This document shows, piece by piece, positions 43,070 through 51,213 of a stretch of 64,000 nucleotides of DNA. The stretch spans positions 106,938 through 170,937 of the forward strand of contig CANTDX010000002.1 in NCBI GenBank assembly GCA_947652615.1. The letters run 5' to 3'. Below the pieces are notes generated by a model. It was not told the origin of the DNA, did not search any database, and saw only the letters and a list, made by a program, of their open reading frames with translations. Positions within the stretch are counted from its first letter, which is position 1; every line of letters starts with the position of its first letter. Made by a program: the position numbers and the translations under genes. The DNA is from an uncultured Dorea sp. (GTDB lineage: Bacteria > Bacillota > Clostridia > Lachnospirales > Lachnospiraceae).

Positions 43070-43789
43070 ATGGACAAAGTAATAGAAGTAAAGGATCTGT
43101 ATAAGCTGTACCGTGTGGGCGACGAAGTCGTGCGTGCGCTTGACGGAGTGGGATTTGAGATATATGAAGGCGAATTCTGTGCGATCGTAGGAACCTCCGG
43201 CTCCGGTAAGTCGACACTTTTGAACATGCTTGCAGGACTTGAGAAGCCAACGAAGGGCAGTGTCGTGATCGCGGGACAGCATATCGAGAATCTGACGGAG
43301 GAGCAGTTAGTCCGGTTCCGGCGGGAGAATGTAGGATTTATCTTTCAGTCCTTTCATCTTCTGGGAACCATGAATGCACTGGAGAATGTGGCGCTGCCCT
43401 TAAGTTTCCGGGGAGTCCCAAGGGATATACGGATGCGCAAGGCGGATAAGATGCTAGAGCTGGTGAAGCTTAAGAAGCACAAGAAGCATCTGCCGAATCA
43501 GATGTCGGGCGGACAGCAGCAGAGAGTGGGGGTGGCAAGGGCCCTTGTGGTCGATCCCAAGATTATATTTGCGGATGAGCCGACAGGGAATCTGGATTCC
43601 CACACATCAGAAGAGGTCATGAGACTGATGCAGCAGGTGGTGAGAGAACAGAGGAAGACTCTGGTGATGGTTACTCACGATGCGCATCTGGCAACCTATG
43701 CCGACAGAGTCTTCCATATCCGGGACGGGAAGATTCTTAAGATTGAAGATAACCGGAAGATAGCGATTGAGGAGGGCAAAAGAAGATGA
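43070..43789 (+). CDS. MacB/LolD-type ABC ATPase (third exporter)
   Basis: This 239-residue ATPase has Walker A GTSGSGKST, signature MSGGQQQRVGVA and Walker B IIFADEPTGNLD. The ATG at 43070 has GGAG 5 bases upstream; the frame opens earlier but contains no ribosome site. Its stop overlaps the start of a membrane-anchored partner gene (ATGA), and the permease follows. Together they form a tripartite MacB-like exporter or mechanotransmission complex. Confidence 0.92.
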   Translation: MDKVIEVKDLYKLYRVGDEVVRALDGVGFEIYEGEFCAIVGTSGSGKSTLLNMLAGLEKPTKGSVVIAGQHIENLTEEQLVRFRRENVGFIFQSFHLLGTMNALENVALPLSFRGVPRDIRMRKADKMLELVKLKKHKKHLPNQMSGGQQQRVGVARALVVDPKIIFADEPTGNLDSHTSEEVMRLMQQVVREQRKTLVMVTHDAHLATYADRVFHIRDGKILKIEDNRKIAIEEGKRR

Positions 43790-45300
43790 AATTAGTTAAG
43801 AAGCTGCTGATGGGAGTATGCGTGGCCGCGCTGATGGCCGGGATGGCGGGATCGGTCATGGTCATGGCGGCGCCGTCCGGGTCGGTCACGGTCACATCCG
43901 ATGGGAACAAGGCGCCTACATTCACGACAGAGGGCGCGCAGGAGTGGACCCTGATCGTACATAATAATTCCAATGCGCCGTTAAGCAATGCGGTGATTGC
44001 ACCCAGGCTTGGAGACACCAATGACGAGTGGCCGTTTAAGACGGAATACCAGAATTACGCGCAGAGGATAGAGGAGATTCCGGCGGGAGAGTCCGTGCCG
44101 GTTACCTTTGTCTTCGAACAGCGTGAGGATGTTGCGACTTCAAGGCATACGCTGCAGTTTGATGTATATACGGAAGACAGCGCAGAACCGGCGGCTTCCC
44201 AGAAGTTCTATGTCAATACAACGGCGAAGCCGGCGGATAACCCGGGAGATCAAATGATCGACTTAGATCAGATCACCGGGGGAGATCTGTCGTTAGGAGA
44301 TATCAGCGGAGATATGATGTCGGCGGATGCCGGCGGGTTCAGCAACGGAGACGTGTCCGGCGGCGGAGGAAGCGCGGATTCAGGGTCCGTTCCCAGAGTG
44401 ATCGTTACCGGGTTTAACACTGACCCGGCGGAAGTGCGCGCAGGAAGTAATTTCAACCTGATCATTCATCTGAAGAATACGTCGAAGACTACGAAGGTCA
44501 GCAACATGCTGTTCGACCTGAGCGCACCGACAGAAGGAAGCGACGCGCAGACGGTGGCGCCTGCCTTCTTGCCGGTGTCCGGCTCCAGTTCTATCTATCT
44601 GGAAGGGATCAAGGCGAACGGTACGGCGGATATCTCCATTCAGCTCAACGCCAAGGCGGATCTGCTGCAGAAGCCTTACAGCGTCGATCTGAGTATGAAA
44701 TACGAAGGCGCGAACGGAACCCCGGTAGATGCGTCTTCCAGCCTGTCCATTCCGGTGAAGCAGGATGCCAGATTCGAATTCAGTGATTTCGAGATCAGTC
44801 CGGACACCATCTCCGTGGGAGATGAGGCCAATGTGATGTGCAATCTCTATAACATGGGAAGGATCAAGCTCTATAATGTGAAGGCGACCTTCGAAGGAGC
44901 ATGCATTGAGAAGGAAGAGGTGTTTGTCGGCAACGTAGAGTCAGGCGCGACGGCTTCGATTGACGCTATGCTGGAAGGAACACAGGCAACCGGAGGACCG
45001 GCCAGTGTGAAGATGACGCTCAGCTATGAGGATGAATCCGGCAAGATATCCGTGGCAGAGAAGGAACTGCAGCTTGAGGTAATGGAAGCGATGGAGAGCG
45101 GCGATATGATGCCCATGGATATGGAGATGATGGAGGAGCCGAAGCAGTTCCCGGTGGTGCCTGTCGCGGTGGCAGCGGGTGTGGTTGTTCTGATCATCAT
45201 CATCGTGGTTATATCGAAGAGAAGGAAGAGAAGAAAGAGACTGAATGAAGAGGAGGAATTGCTGGATGAGCTGGATAGACCTTCTGAGGATGAGCGGTAG
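43786..45300 (+). CDS. Exported, membrane-anchored protein with NEW3/COG1361-like domains
   Basis: This 504-residue protein has a signal peptide (residues 1-29, Lys-rich then hydrophobic, AMA-like end). The extracellular part has two or three immunoglobulin-like repeats (for example NPDTISVGDEANVMCNLYN-type segments) split by a Gly/Ser/Asp-rich linker at about 165-205. A C-terminal membrane helix (about 465-485) ends in a basic Arg/Lys tail. It lies between an ABC ATPase and an FtsX permease, a position held by MacA-like adaptors in Gram-negatives, and is probably the accessory subunit. Confidence 0.85.
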   Translation: MKLVKKLLMGVCVAALMAGMAGSVMVMAAPSGSVTVTSDGNKAPTFTTEGAQEWTLIVHNNSNAPLSNAVIAPRLGDTNDEWPFKTEYQNYAQRIEEIPAGESVPVTFVFEQREDVATSRHTLQFDVYTEDSAEPAASQKFYVNTTAKPADNPGDQMIDLDQITGGDLSLGDISGDMMSADAGGFSNGDVSGGGGSADSGSVPRVIVTGFNTDPAEVRAGSNFNLIIHLKNTSKTTKVSNMLFDLSAPTEGSDAQTVAPAFLPVSGSSSIYLEGIKANGTADISIQLNAKADLLQKPYSVDLSMKYEGANGTPVDASSSLSIPVKQDARFEFSDFEISPDTISVGDEANVMCNLYNMGRIKLYNVKATFEGACIEKEEVFVGNVESGATASIDAMLEGTQATGGPASVKMTLSYEDESGKISVAEKELQLEVMEAMESGDMMPMDMEMMEEPKQFPVVPVAVAAGVVVLIIIIVVISKRRKRRKRLNEEEELLDELDRPSEDER

Positions 45301-46681
45301 CAATTTGAAGAGGCGGAAGCTTCGAACCTTTCTGACCGTCCTTGGGGTTATCATCGGAACAGCGTCCATCGTCGTCATGATCTCGCTGGGGCTTGGACTC
45401 CAGGAGTCCTTGTATCAGGAGGTGGAACAATCCGGTGGCCTGACAAGCATCAAGGTGATGGGTGCGGGCGCAGGTGATTCCATGTTCTCATTCTCCTATT
45501 CTTCGGGAGAAGAAGGAGAAGAATCACAGAAATACATTAACGACCAGGCGATCAGCGAGCTGGCTCAGCTTGAACATGTGACCGTTGCGTCGCCGGTATA
45601 CGAGATGTGGGTTAACATGGTGAAGGGAAAGTACGAGGGTTCCAGCCAGTTGGTGGCGATGACGCCCCAGGGGCTTGCCGCCAAGAATATTCCGCTGGCA
45701 ACCGGTACGCTTCCGCCGCAGAACAGCGGGAATCTGGAGCTGGTATACGGCAATGGTGTTTTGACGAATTTCTATGAGAAAGGGACAGGAAAGGGTTATT
45801 ACGAGACGGGCGAGCTGCCGGATATTGATCTTGCCAATGATTCCATGTTCATGATCCTGGATCAGGACGGTTACTATAACGATATGGGCAGCGGATTCGA
45901 TATGGGCAACACAGACGAATTCGGCGGGCAGCAGGCCAAGTCCAAGACGGTGCAGAAGCACGTGGTGAAGGCAAGCGGCGTTGTAGAAGGCGGGCCGGAT
46001 GAGTACACGGCGAATTACTACTATATATATTGTGATCTGGATACACTGAGACAGATTCTTAAGAAGGAGTTCGCAGGAAGGACGATCCCGGGGCAGCCAA
46101 CGACCAAATCAGGCAAGCCGTATAAGGAGTTCTGTTATTCCTATGCGCAGGTGAATGTGGATGACATCGACAATGTAGAAGAAGTCTGTGCGGTAATCCG
46201 GGAGATGGGTTATAACGTGGAGACGAATGCAGAGTACCTGAACAGTATGAAGAGCCAGTTCGCCATTATCCAGGCGGTGCTTGGCGGTATCGGCGCTGTC
46301 TCGCTCTTCGTAGCTGCGATCGGAATCGCCAATACGATGATGATGTCTATCTATGAGAGGACGAAAGAGATCGGAGTGATCAAGGTGCTCGGTTGCAGCC
46401 TTAAGAACATCAAGCAGATGTTCCTTTTGGAGGCTGCGTTCATCGGATTGCTCGGAGGCATGATCGGCAATGTCCTAAGCTTCCTGATGTCGGCGGCGAT
46501 CAACTTCCTGGCAGCCGGCGGAGGTGCATCCATGGGGATCTCCGGCAATATCTCATATATTCCGCTGTGGCTGGTCCTGCTGTCCATGGGATTCGCCATG
46601 CTGGTGGGCGTGATCGCGGGATATTTCCCGGCGCTTCGGGCCATGAAGTTAAGCCCGCTTGCGGCGATCCGCAATGAATAG
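45266..46681 (+). CDS. MacB-like FtsX-domain ABC permease (third exporter)
   Basis: This 471-residue permease has the MacB layout: an N-terminal cytoplasmic stretch and helix (residues about 22-45), a large extracellular MacB_PCD-like domain, and three C-terminal helices of the FtsX domain with NTMMMSIYERTKEIGVIKVLG. The ATG at 45266 lies inside the end of the upstream gene, with AGGAGG 9 bases before it, giving a 35-base overlap. It completes the exporter with the ATPase and the membrane-anchored partner. Confidence 0.92.
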   Translation: MSWIDLLRMSGSNLKRRKLRTFLTVLGVIIGTASIVVMISLGLGLQESLYQEVEQSGGLTSIKVMGAGAGDSMFSFSYSSGEEGEESQKYINDQAISELAQLEHVTVASPVYEMWVNMVKGKYEGSSQLVAMTPQGLAAKNIPLATGTLPPQNSGNLELVYGNGVLTNFYEKGTGKGYYETGELPDIDLANDSMFMILDQDGYYNDMGSGFDMGNTDEFGGQQAKSKTVQKHVVKASGVVEGGPDEYTANYYYIYCDLDTLRQILKKEFAGRTIPGQPTTKSGKPYKEFCYSYAQVNVDDIDNVEEVCAVIREMGYNVETNAEYLNSMKSQFAIIQAVLGGIGAVSLFVAAIGIANTMMMSIYERTKEIGVIKVLGCSLKNIKQMFLLEAAFIGLLGGMIGNVLSFLMSAAINFLAAGGGASMGISGNISYIPLWLVLLSMGFAMLVGVIAGYFPALRAMKLSPLAAIRNE

Positions 46682-46687
46682 GCGGGA

Positions 46688-46951
46688 TCATTCTTCGATA
46701 ATATGGATCTCCAGATAATCGAAATCTATAGAATCTACGAAGTTATCCTGTGTGAACCGCGTCTTGTCATGGCGCTTGAATTCTTCGATGGTGGCATCTA
46801 ACCAGATTGGTTTGCTCAGATCGAATTCATAGCATATGGCGTCGAGCGCGTTGAAGATCTTATGGGTCCGGGTATCGTCAGTGTCATCGCAGATGACGGT
46901 ATCCCGGACTAATCTGTTGTCTTTGAATTCTTTTCCCCATAATCGAAACAT
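46688..46951 (-). CDS. Small conserved hypothetical protein
   Basis: This 87-residue acidic protein has no motif I can assign. It starts MFRLWGKEFKDNRL and contains a central IFNALDAICYEFDL helix. Similar short proteins are common in Clostridia, where they are conserved but uncharacterised. Its stop lies 6 bases from that of the convergent permease gene. No function is proposed. Confidence 0.72.
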   Translation of the reverse strand: MFRLWGKEFKDNRLVRDTVICDDTDDTRTHKIFNALDAICYEFDLSKPIWLDATIEEFKRHDKTRFTQDNFVDSIDFDYLEIHIIEE

Positions 46952-47094
46952 GACCGTACCTCATTTCCCTTGAAATAATCTTAGTAATGTACACAACTGT
47001 ATCATTACTATAGCCACTTTTGAGGGATCTGTAAAGTGTTTTATAACTATTTGACTTTGAATCTGTGTTATGATAAACTCATGTGACAAGACAG

Positions 47095-47108
47095 TTGTAA
47101 ATTTACAA
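47095..47108. promoter_or_regulatory. Perfect 14-bp palindrome, candidate operator
   Basis: TTGTAAATTTACAA is a perfect palindrome 26 bases before the EIIC-like gene, downstream of a possible TTGACT/TAAACT promoter near 47051-47079. Its position suits a repressor operator. The regulator is unknown. Confidence 0.45.
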
Positions 47109-47134
47109 AAAGACAGCACACTAGGGAGAGAAAA

Positions 47135-48199
47135 ATGGACAGGTTGAAGAAAATATTGGACAAGATATTTATTGAGGGTTTAAGCGCCATGGCGCAGGGG
47201 CTTTTTGCTACGCTGATCATAGGAACGATCATTCAGCAGGTCGGCACGCTGCTCGGCGGGTCGTTCGGGGATATGATCTATGTGATCGGTAAGGTGGCGG
47301 CTTCGCTTACGGGGGCGGGAATCGGCGCCGCGGTGGCGTACAGGTTCAAGGAATCCCCGTTGGTGGTGGTTTCGGCGGCAACGGCGGGCATGGTCGGGGC
47401 ATTTGCAAGCAAGCTGCTCGCGGGAGCGCTTCTTTCGGAGGGGGCAATGATATATGCGGGGCCGGGAGAGCCGCTTGGCGCATTTATTGCGGCTTATGTG
47501 GGTATTTTTTTCGGGCATCTTATATCCGGGAAGACGAAGGTCGATATTCTGGTAACGCCGCTTGTGAGTATCGGGGCGGGCTCTGCGGTAGGGCTCCTCT
47601 TAGGACCGCCGATCTCAGGGTTCATGGCGTGGCTTGGGTCACTGATCAACTGGGGGACGGAACAGCAGCCCTTCCTTATGGGAATCATCGTATCGGTGCT
47701 TATGGGAATGATCCTGACGCTTCCGATCAGTTCGGCGGCGCTTGGAATTATCCTTAATCTGTCCGGCCTTGCGGCGGGGGCGGCGACGGTTGGATGCTGC
47801 TGTAATATGGTAGGATTCGCGGTGGCAAGCTACCGGGAGAATAAGATCGGGGGATTACTGGCACAGGGGATCGGGACATCCATGCTCCAGGTGCCGAATA
47901 TCGTGAGGAAGCCGGTTATCTGGCTTCCGGCTATATTGTCAAGCGCAATCCTCGGTCCGGTCGGTACGATGGCGCTGCATATGACAAGCAATGCGACCGG
48001 TTCGGGTATGGGAACGGCCGGACTGGTAGGGCAGATCATGACCTGGCAGACGATGATCCAGACGGAGCCGGCGATGATGGTCCTGATCAAGATCCTGCTG
48101 ATCCAGATCATCCTTCCGGCGGCTGTGACGCTGTTGATATCGGAATTCATGCGCAGGAAGGGCTGGATCAAGTTCGGAGACATGCGGCTGGAGATGTAA
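47135..48199 (+). CDS. PTS EIIC-like polytopic membrane protein
   Basis: This 354-residue protein has about nine to ten membrane segments and many Gly-rich turns, matching the small PTS_EIIC_2 group ('PTS sugar transporter subunit IIC'). Those proteins lack the EIIA and EIIB domains and often stand alone, and no EIIA/EIIB gene is near, so phosphotransfer transport is doubtful. The motif GFAVASYRENKIGGLLAQGIGTSMLQVPN is characteristic. It is followed after 25 bases by the cobalamin adenosyltransferase gene. Confidence 0.8.
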   Translation: MDRLKKILDKIFIEGLSAMAQGLFATLIIGTIIQQVGTLLGGSFGDMIYVIGKVAASLTGAGIGAAVAYRFKESPLVVVSAATAGMVGAFASKLLAGALLSEGAMIYAGPGEPLGAFIAAYVGIFFGHLISGKTKVDILVTPLVSIGAGSAVGLLLGPPISGFMAWLGSLINWGTEQQPFLMGIIVSVLMGMILTLPISSAALGIILNLSGLAAGAATVGCCCNMVGFAVASYRENKIGGLLAQGIGTSMLQVPNIVRKPVIWLPAILSSAILGPVGTMALHMTSNATGSGMGTAGLVGQIMTWQTMIQTEPAMMVLIKILLIQIILPAAVTLLISEFMRRKGWIKFGDMRLEM

Positions 48200-48224
48200 T
48201 GTTATTCGGAAAAGGGGAGAGAAT

Positions 48225-48749
48225 ATGACAGGTACGGGAAGGATACACATATATTACGGAGACGGGAAGGGGAAGACGACCGCGGCCGTGGGGTTGGCAG
48301 TAAGGGCGGCAGGAAGCGGGCTTAAGGTGCTTGTATTCCAATTCCTTAAGGATAATTCTTCCAATGAGCGGAAGGTTCTTGAGACATTGCCTAACGTCAC
48401 CTGTCTTCCAGGCAGAGAACCTGTGAAATTCGTGAGCAAGATGAACGGGGATGAACGGATAGAATTCCGCCACTATAACAATAAGGCGCTGGATGAGATC
48501 ATCAAGTTCTGCGGGCCGTTCGATATGCTGGTTCTGGATGAAGCGCTGTACGCCCTGAACCTGGACGTCTTAAGCGAGGAGAAGCTGGTCAGCTTTATCA
48601 GGCACAAGCCAAGAGGGCTGGAGGTCGTCTTGACAGGGCGCCATCCTCCGGACAGTCTGTTAGAGATGGCGGATTACGTTACGGAGGTGCGCAAGGTAAA
48701 GCATCAGTTTGACCTGGGGAGAACGGCGAGGGAAGGGATTGAATTCTGA
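48225..48749 (+). CDS. cobO: Corrinoid adenosyltransferase (CobA/BtuR type)
   Basis: This 174-residue cytoplasmic enzyme transfers the adenosyl group of ATP to cob(I)alamin or cobyrinic acid diamide, making coenzyme B12. Its P-loop is YYGDGKGKTTAAVG near the N-terminus, with the Walker B-like DMLVLDEALYAL and the family segment LTGRHPPDSLLEMADYVTEV. The length is typical. No other cobalamin genes or riboswitch are adjacent, so it probably serves salvage or B12-dependent enzymes elsewhere. Confidence 0.9.
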   Translation: MTGTGRIHIYYGDGKGKTTAAVGLAVRAAGSGLKVLVFQFLKDNSSNERKVLETLPNVTCLPGREPVKFVSKMNGDERIEFRHYNNKALDEIIKFCGPFDMLVLDEALYALNLDVLSEEKLVSFIRHKPRGLEVVLTGRHPPDSLLEMADYVTEVRKVKHQFDLGRTAREGIEF

Positions 48750-48772
48750 TTTCTTAAATAAATGTGAATTCC

Positions 48773-48801
48773 ATGACATACTCTGCTTCATATGGTATAC
48801 T
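48773..48801 (+). promoter_or_regulatory. Promoter of the small alarmone synthetase gene
   Basis: ATGACA and TATACT are separated by 17 bases, about 48 bases before the start codon. Confidence 0.6.
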
Positions 48802-48848
48802 GATATATAGTACGAATTAACTCTTCGATATGAGAGGAGAGATACTAT

Positions 48849-49559
48849 ATGGAGAATGCGATAAAGAATTATGAGGATGTAGACAGTTGGAAGACTATCA
48901 TGTTTCTGTATAATTCAGCATTGAAGGAAGTAGGAACGAAGCTGGAGATATTGAATGATGAATTCCAACATGTGCATAAGTATAATCCGATTGAGCATAT
49001 CAAGACAAGAGTAAAGACGCCAGAGAGTATAGTAAAGAAGTTAAGAAAGAACGGTTATGAGATATCCATTGAGAATATGGTCAGATATGTCAATGATATT
49101 GCCGGCGTGAGGCTGATCTGCTCCTTCACATCCGACATATATCGATTGGGAGAGATGATCGGGAACCAGAGTGACCTGAAGGTCTTGGCCATCAAGGACT
49201 ACATCAGGAACCCCAAAGCGAGCGGCTATAAGAGTTATCATATGTTGGTATCCGTGCCGATCTTTCTGTCAGACAGTGTGGTAGATACGAAGGTAGAGAT
49301 ACAGATACGGACCATTGCCATGGACTTCTGGGCAAGCCTTGAACATAAGATCTATTATAAATTCGAAGGAAATGCTCCCGAGTATATCAGCCGGGAATTA
49401 AGAGAATGTGCAGAGATGGTGTCATCATTGGATGAGAAGATGCTGTCGCTGAATGAGGCGATCTTAGATTGCCTGCGAGAACAAGAAGAGTTAAGATTAA
49501 GTACGAAGAGAAAAGATGTAAGCCATCTGAACAGAGTGGCGATGTCAGGCCTGAGTTGA
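48849..49559 (+). CDS. Small alarmone synthetase, RelQ-like (p)ppGpp synthase
   Basis: This 236-residue protein consists of a RelA/SpoT synthetase domain, which transfers pyrophosphate from ATP to GDP or GTP, and a short C-terminal coiled region. Family motifs are RVKTPESIVKKL, DIAGVRLIC, NPKASGYKSYH and EIQIRTIAMDFWASLEHKI. It lacks the hydrolase, TGS and ACT domains of long Rel, so it is a single-function synthetase controlled mainly by expression and probably tetramerisation. It has its own promoter and terminator. Confidence 0.92.
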   Translation: MENAIKNYEDVDSWKTIMFLYNSALKEVGTKLEILNDEFQHVHKYNPIEHIKTRVKTPESIVKKLRKNGYEISIENMVRYVNDIAGVRLICSFTSDIYRLGEMIGNQSDLKVLAIKDYIRNPKASGYKSYHMLVSVPIFLSDSVVDTKVEIQIRTIAMDFWASLEHKIYYKFEGNAPEYISRELRECAEMVSSLDEKMLSLNEAILDCLREQEELRLSTKRKDVSHLNRVAMSGLS

Positions 49560-49573
49560 TCTCGGGCCTTTTT
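49548..49573 (+). terminator. Terminator of the small alarmone synthetase gene
   Basis: GGCCTGAG and CTCGGGCC form an 8-bp stem (one G-T pair) followed by TTTTT; the stop codon lies in the loop. Confidence 0.85.
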
Positions 49574-49629
49574 GTATGTGTATTATAGATAAGATAAATA
49601 TATAAGAGTTATATATCACAAAACTCTAT

Positions 49630-49658
49630 TTGAAGCCTGGGCCAAGGGTTTATATAAT
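49630..49658 (+). promoter_or_regulatory. Promoter of the PHP-domain gene
   Basis: TTGAAG and a consensus TATAAT are separated by 17 bases, 69 bases before the start codon. Confidence 0.7.
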
Positions 49659-49727
49659 GGAAGTATAGATGTCCGGCCTGTTTGGCGGGAGGTAAGGTTC
49701 AATTCATTTACGGGGGGAGAAGACCAT

Positions 49728-50426
49728 ATGTTTATAGATACCCATATGCATGAGATGACATATTCGAAGGACAGCTTTCTGAAACTAGATGAGATGGTAG
49801 AGATCGCCAGGGGGAAAGGGCTTGGGGGAATCTGTATTACAGACCACGACAGCATGGGGCTTAAGGAATATGCGCAGGAATATTCCGAGAGGACGGGATT
49901 CCCGATCTTTGTCGGGATAGAATTCTTCTCCCTGCAGGGGGATATCGTTGCCTTTGGAATCCAGGATTATCCCAAAGAACGTATATCTGCCCAGGATTTT
50001 ATCGATCTGGTGAAGGGAGAGGGCGGCGTGTGTTTCGCGGCGCATCCCTTCCGCAACAATAACCGGGGCTTAGAGGAGTGTCTCCGGAAGGTCAGGGGAT
50101 TAGACGGCCTTGAAGTGCTCAACGGAAGTACGTCCCGGGCTGCCTGCCGAAAAGCGGCGGATTATGCACGCGAACTGGGGCTCTTCACACTGGGTTCGAG
50201 CGATTGCCATGTACCGGAGAAGGTGGGCTTATGTGCGACATATTTCCCGGAGGAGGTGCGTACTATGCAGGAGTTCCTGCGCGTATTCAAGGAAGGACAG
50301 ATGAAGCCGGCTTATTACTGCGGCGGTGAGTATCATATCTTAGATATAAAAAAGTATGGGAAGGAACCGGATTACTGCAGGTTTGATCCATGTCTGGAAC
50401 CGCGTTTATCCCAAACTATTTTATAA
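49728..50426 (+). CDS. PHP-domain metal-dependent phosphoesterase
   Basis: This 232-residue protein has the PHP metal-binding motifs in order: DTHMHEM, ITDHDS, GIEF, AAHPFR and SSDCHVPEK. The family hydrolyses small phosphates such as nucleoside 3',5'-bisphosphates or 5'-phosphorylated ends (YciV/RNase AM relatives). It is a stand-alone gene with its own promoter, between the alarmone synthetase and the selenium genes. The substrate is not known. Confidence 0.85.
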   Translation: MFIDTHMHEMTYSKDSFLKLDEMVEIARGKGLGGICITDHDSMGLKEYAQEYSERTGFPIFVGIEFFSLQGDIVAFGIQDYPKERISAQDFIDLVKGEGGVCFAAHPFRNNNRGLEECLRKVRGLDGLEVLNGSTSRAACRKAADYARELGLFTLGSSDCHVPEKVGLCATYFPEEVRTMQEFLRVFKEGQMKPAYYCGGEYHILDIKKYGKEPDYCRFDPCLEPRLSQTIL

Positions 50427-50442
50427 TATATCAAATATTCCG

Positions 50443-50471
50443 TTTACCTTTTCGTCAAACAATGATAGAAT
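50443..50471 (+). promoter_or_regulatory. Promoter of the yedF-selDAB genes
   Basis: TTTACC and TAGAAT are separated by 17 bases, about 48 bases before yedF. Confidence 0.5.
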
Positions 50472-50519
50472 ACATCTATAAGTGTCGAAAGTGAGCGGAG
50501 CAAGAAAGGTGGAATCATT

Positions 50520-51122
50520 ATGATTACAGTCAACGCAATGGGAGATAATTGCCCGATCCCGGTTATTAAGACCAAAAAGGCAATGGAGGCACTTACCGGC
50601 CCGGAGACCATCGAAGTGCTGGTGGACAATGAGATCGCGGTCCAGAATGTGACGAAGATGGCCCAGGGAGCAGGCGGACAGGTTGCCTCAGAGAAGGTGA
50701 ACGATGCTGAATTCAAGGTTACGATCCAGATGGAAGGCGCAGTGAAGGAAGCTTCTGAGGAAGCTGTATGCGCACCGGATGCCAGGAGCAATACCGTGGT
50801 AGTAGTTTCTTCTGACAGAATGGGTATAGGAAATGACGAATTGGGCAAAGTATTGATCAAGGGATTCCTATTTGCGGTTACCCAGTTGGATACGCTTCCC
50901 AAGACCATGCTGTTCTATAACGGCGGGGCGACCCTGACGACGGAAGGGTCGGAGTCCTTAGAAGACCTGAAGTCCTTAGAGGCACAGGGAGTGGAGATCC
51001 TTACCTGCGGAACCTGTCTGGATTATTATGGATTGAAGGACAAGCTGGCGGTAGGTTCCGTGACGAATATGTACAGTATTGTTGAGACGATGGCGAAGGC
51101 AGGTAAGATCATCAGACCATAG
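50520..51122 (+). CDS. yedF: Selenium metabolism protein YedF
   Basis: This 200-residue protein has an N-terminal TusA/SirA-like domain with the carrier Cys in DNCPIPVIKTKKA (Cys11) and a C-terminal DsrE-like domain with a CGTCLD motif near residue 160. This two-domain form is typical of YedF in selenium-using bacteria, where it always accompanies selD; a role in carrying reactive selenium or persulfide is inferred. It is the first gene of the selenium cluster and is separated from selD by a terminator-like hairpin. Confidence 0.93.
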   Translation: MITVNAMGDNCPIPVIKTKKAMEALTGPETIEVLVDNEIAVQNVTKMAQGAGGQVASEKVNDAEFKVTIQMEGAVKEASEEAVCAPDARSNTVVVVSSDRMGIGNDELGKVLIKGFLFAVTQLDTLPKTMLFYNGGATLTTEGSESLEDLKSLEAQGVEILTCGTCLDYYGLKDKLAVGSVTNMYSIVETMAKAGKIIRP

Positions 51123-51150
51123 TGATGAAGTTGTGAGTAAGAGAGATATC

Positions 51151-51186
51151 AGCCGGGCTCCTGTGGTATCAGGAACTCGGCTTTTT
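51151..51186 (+). terminator. Intrinsic terminator or attenuator between yedF and selD
   Basis: AGCCGGGCTCCTG and CAGGAACTCGGCT form an imperfect stem followed by TTTTT, 27 bases before selD. No separate selD promoter was found, so partial read-through from yedF is likely. Confidence 0.65.
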
Positions 51187-51213
51187 ATCAAAAGAACAGG
51201 AGGATTATGAAAA

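Noticed and set aside
48200..48224. Cobalamin riboswitch before the corrinoid adenosyltransferase
   Set aside because: The gap to the preceding gene is only 25 bases, far too short for a B12 riboswitch.
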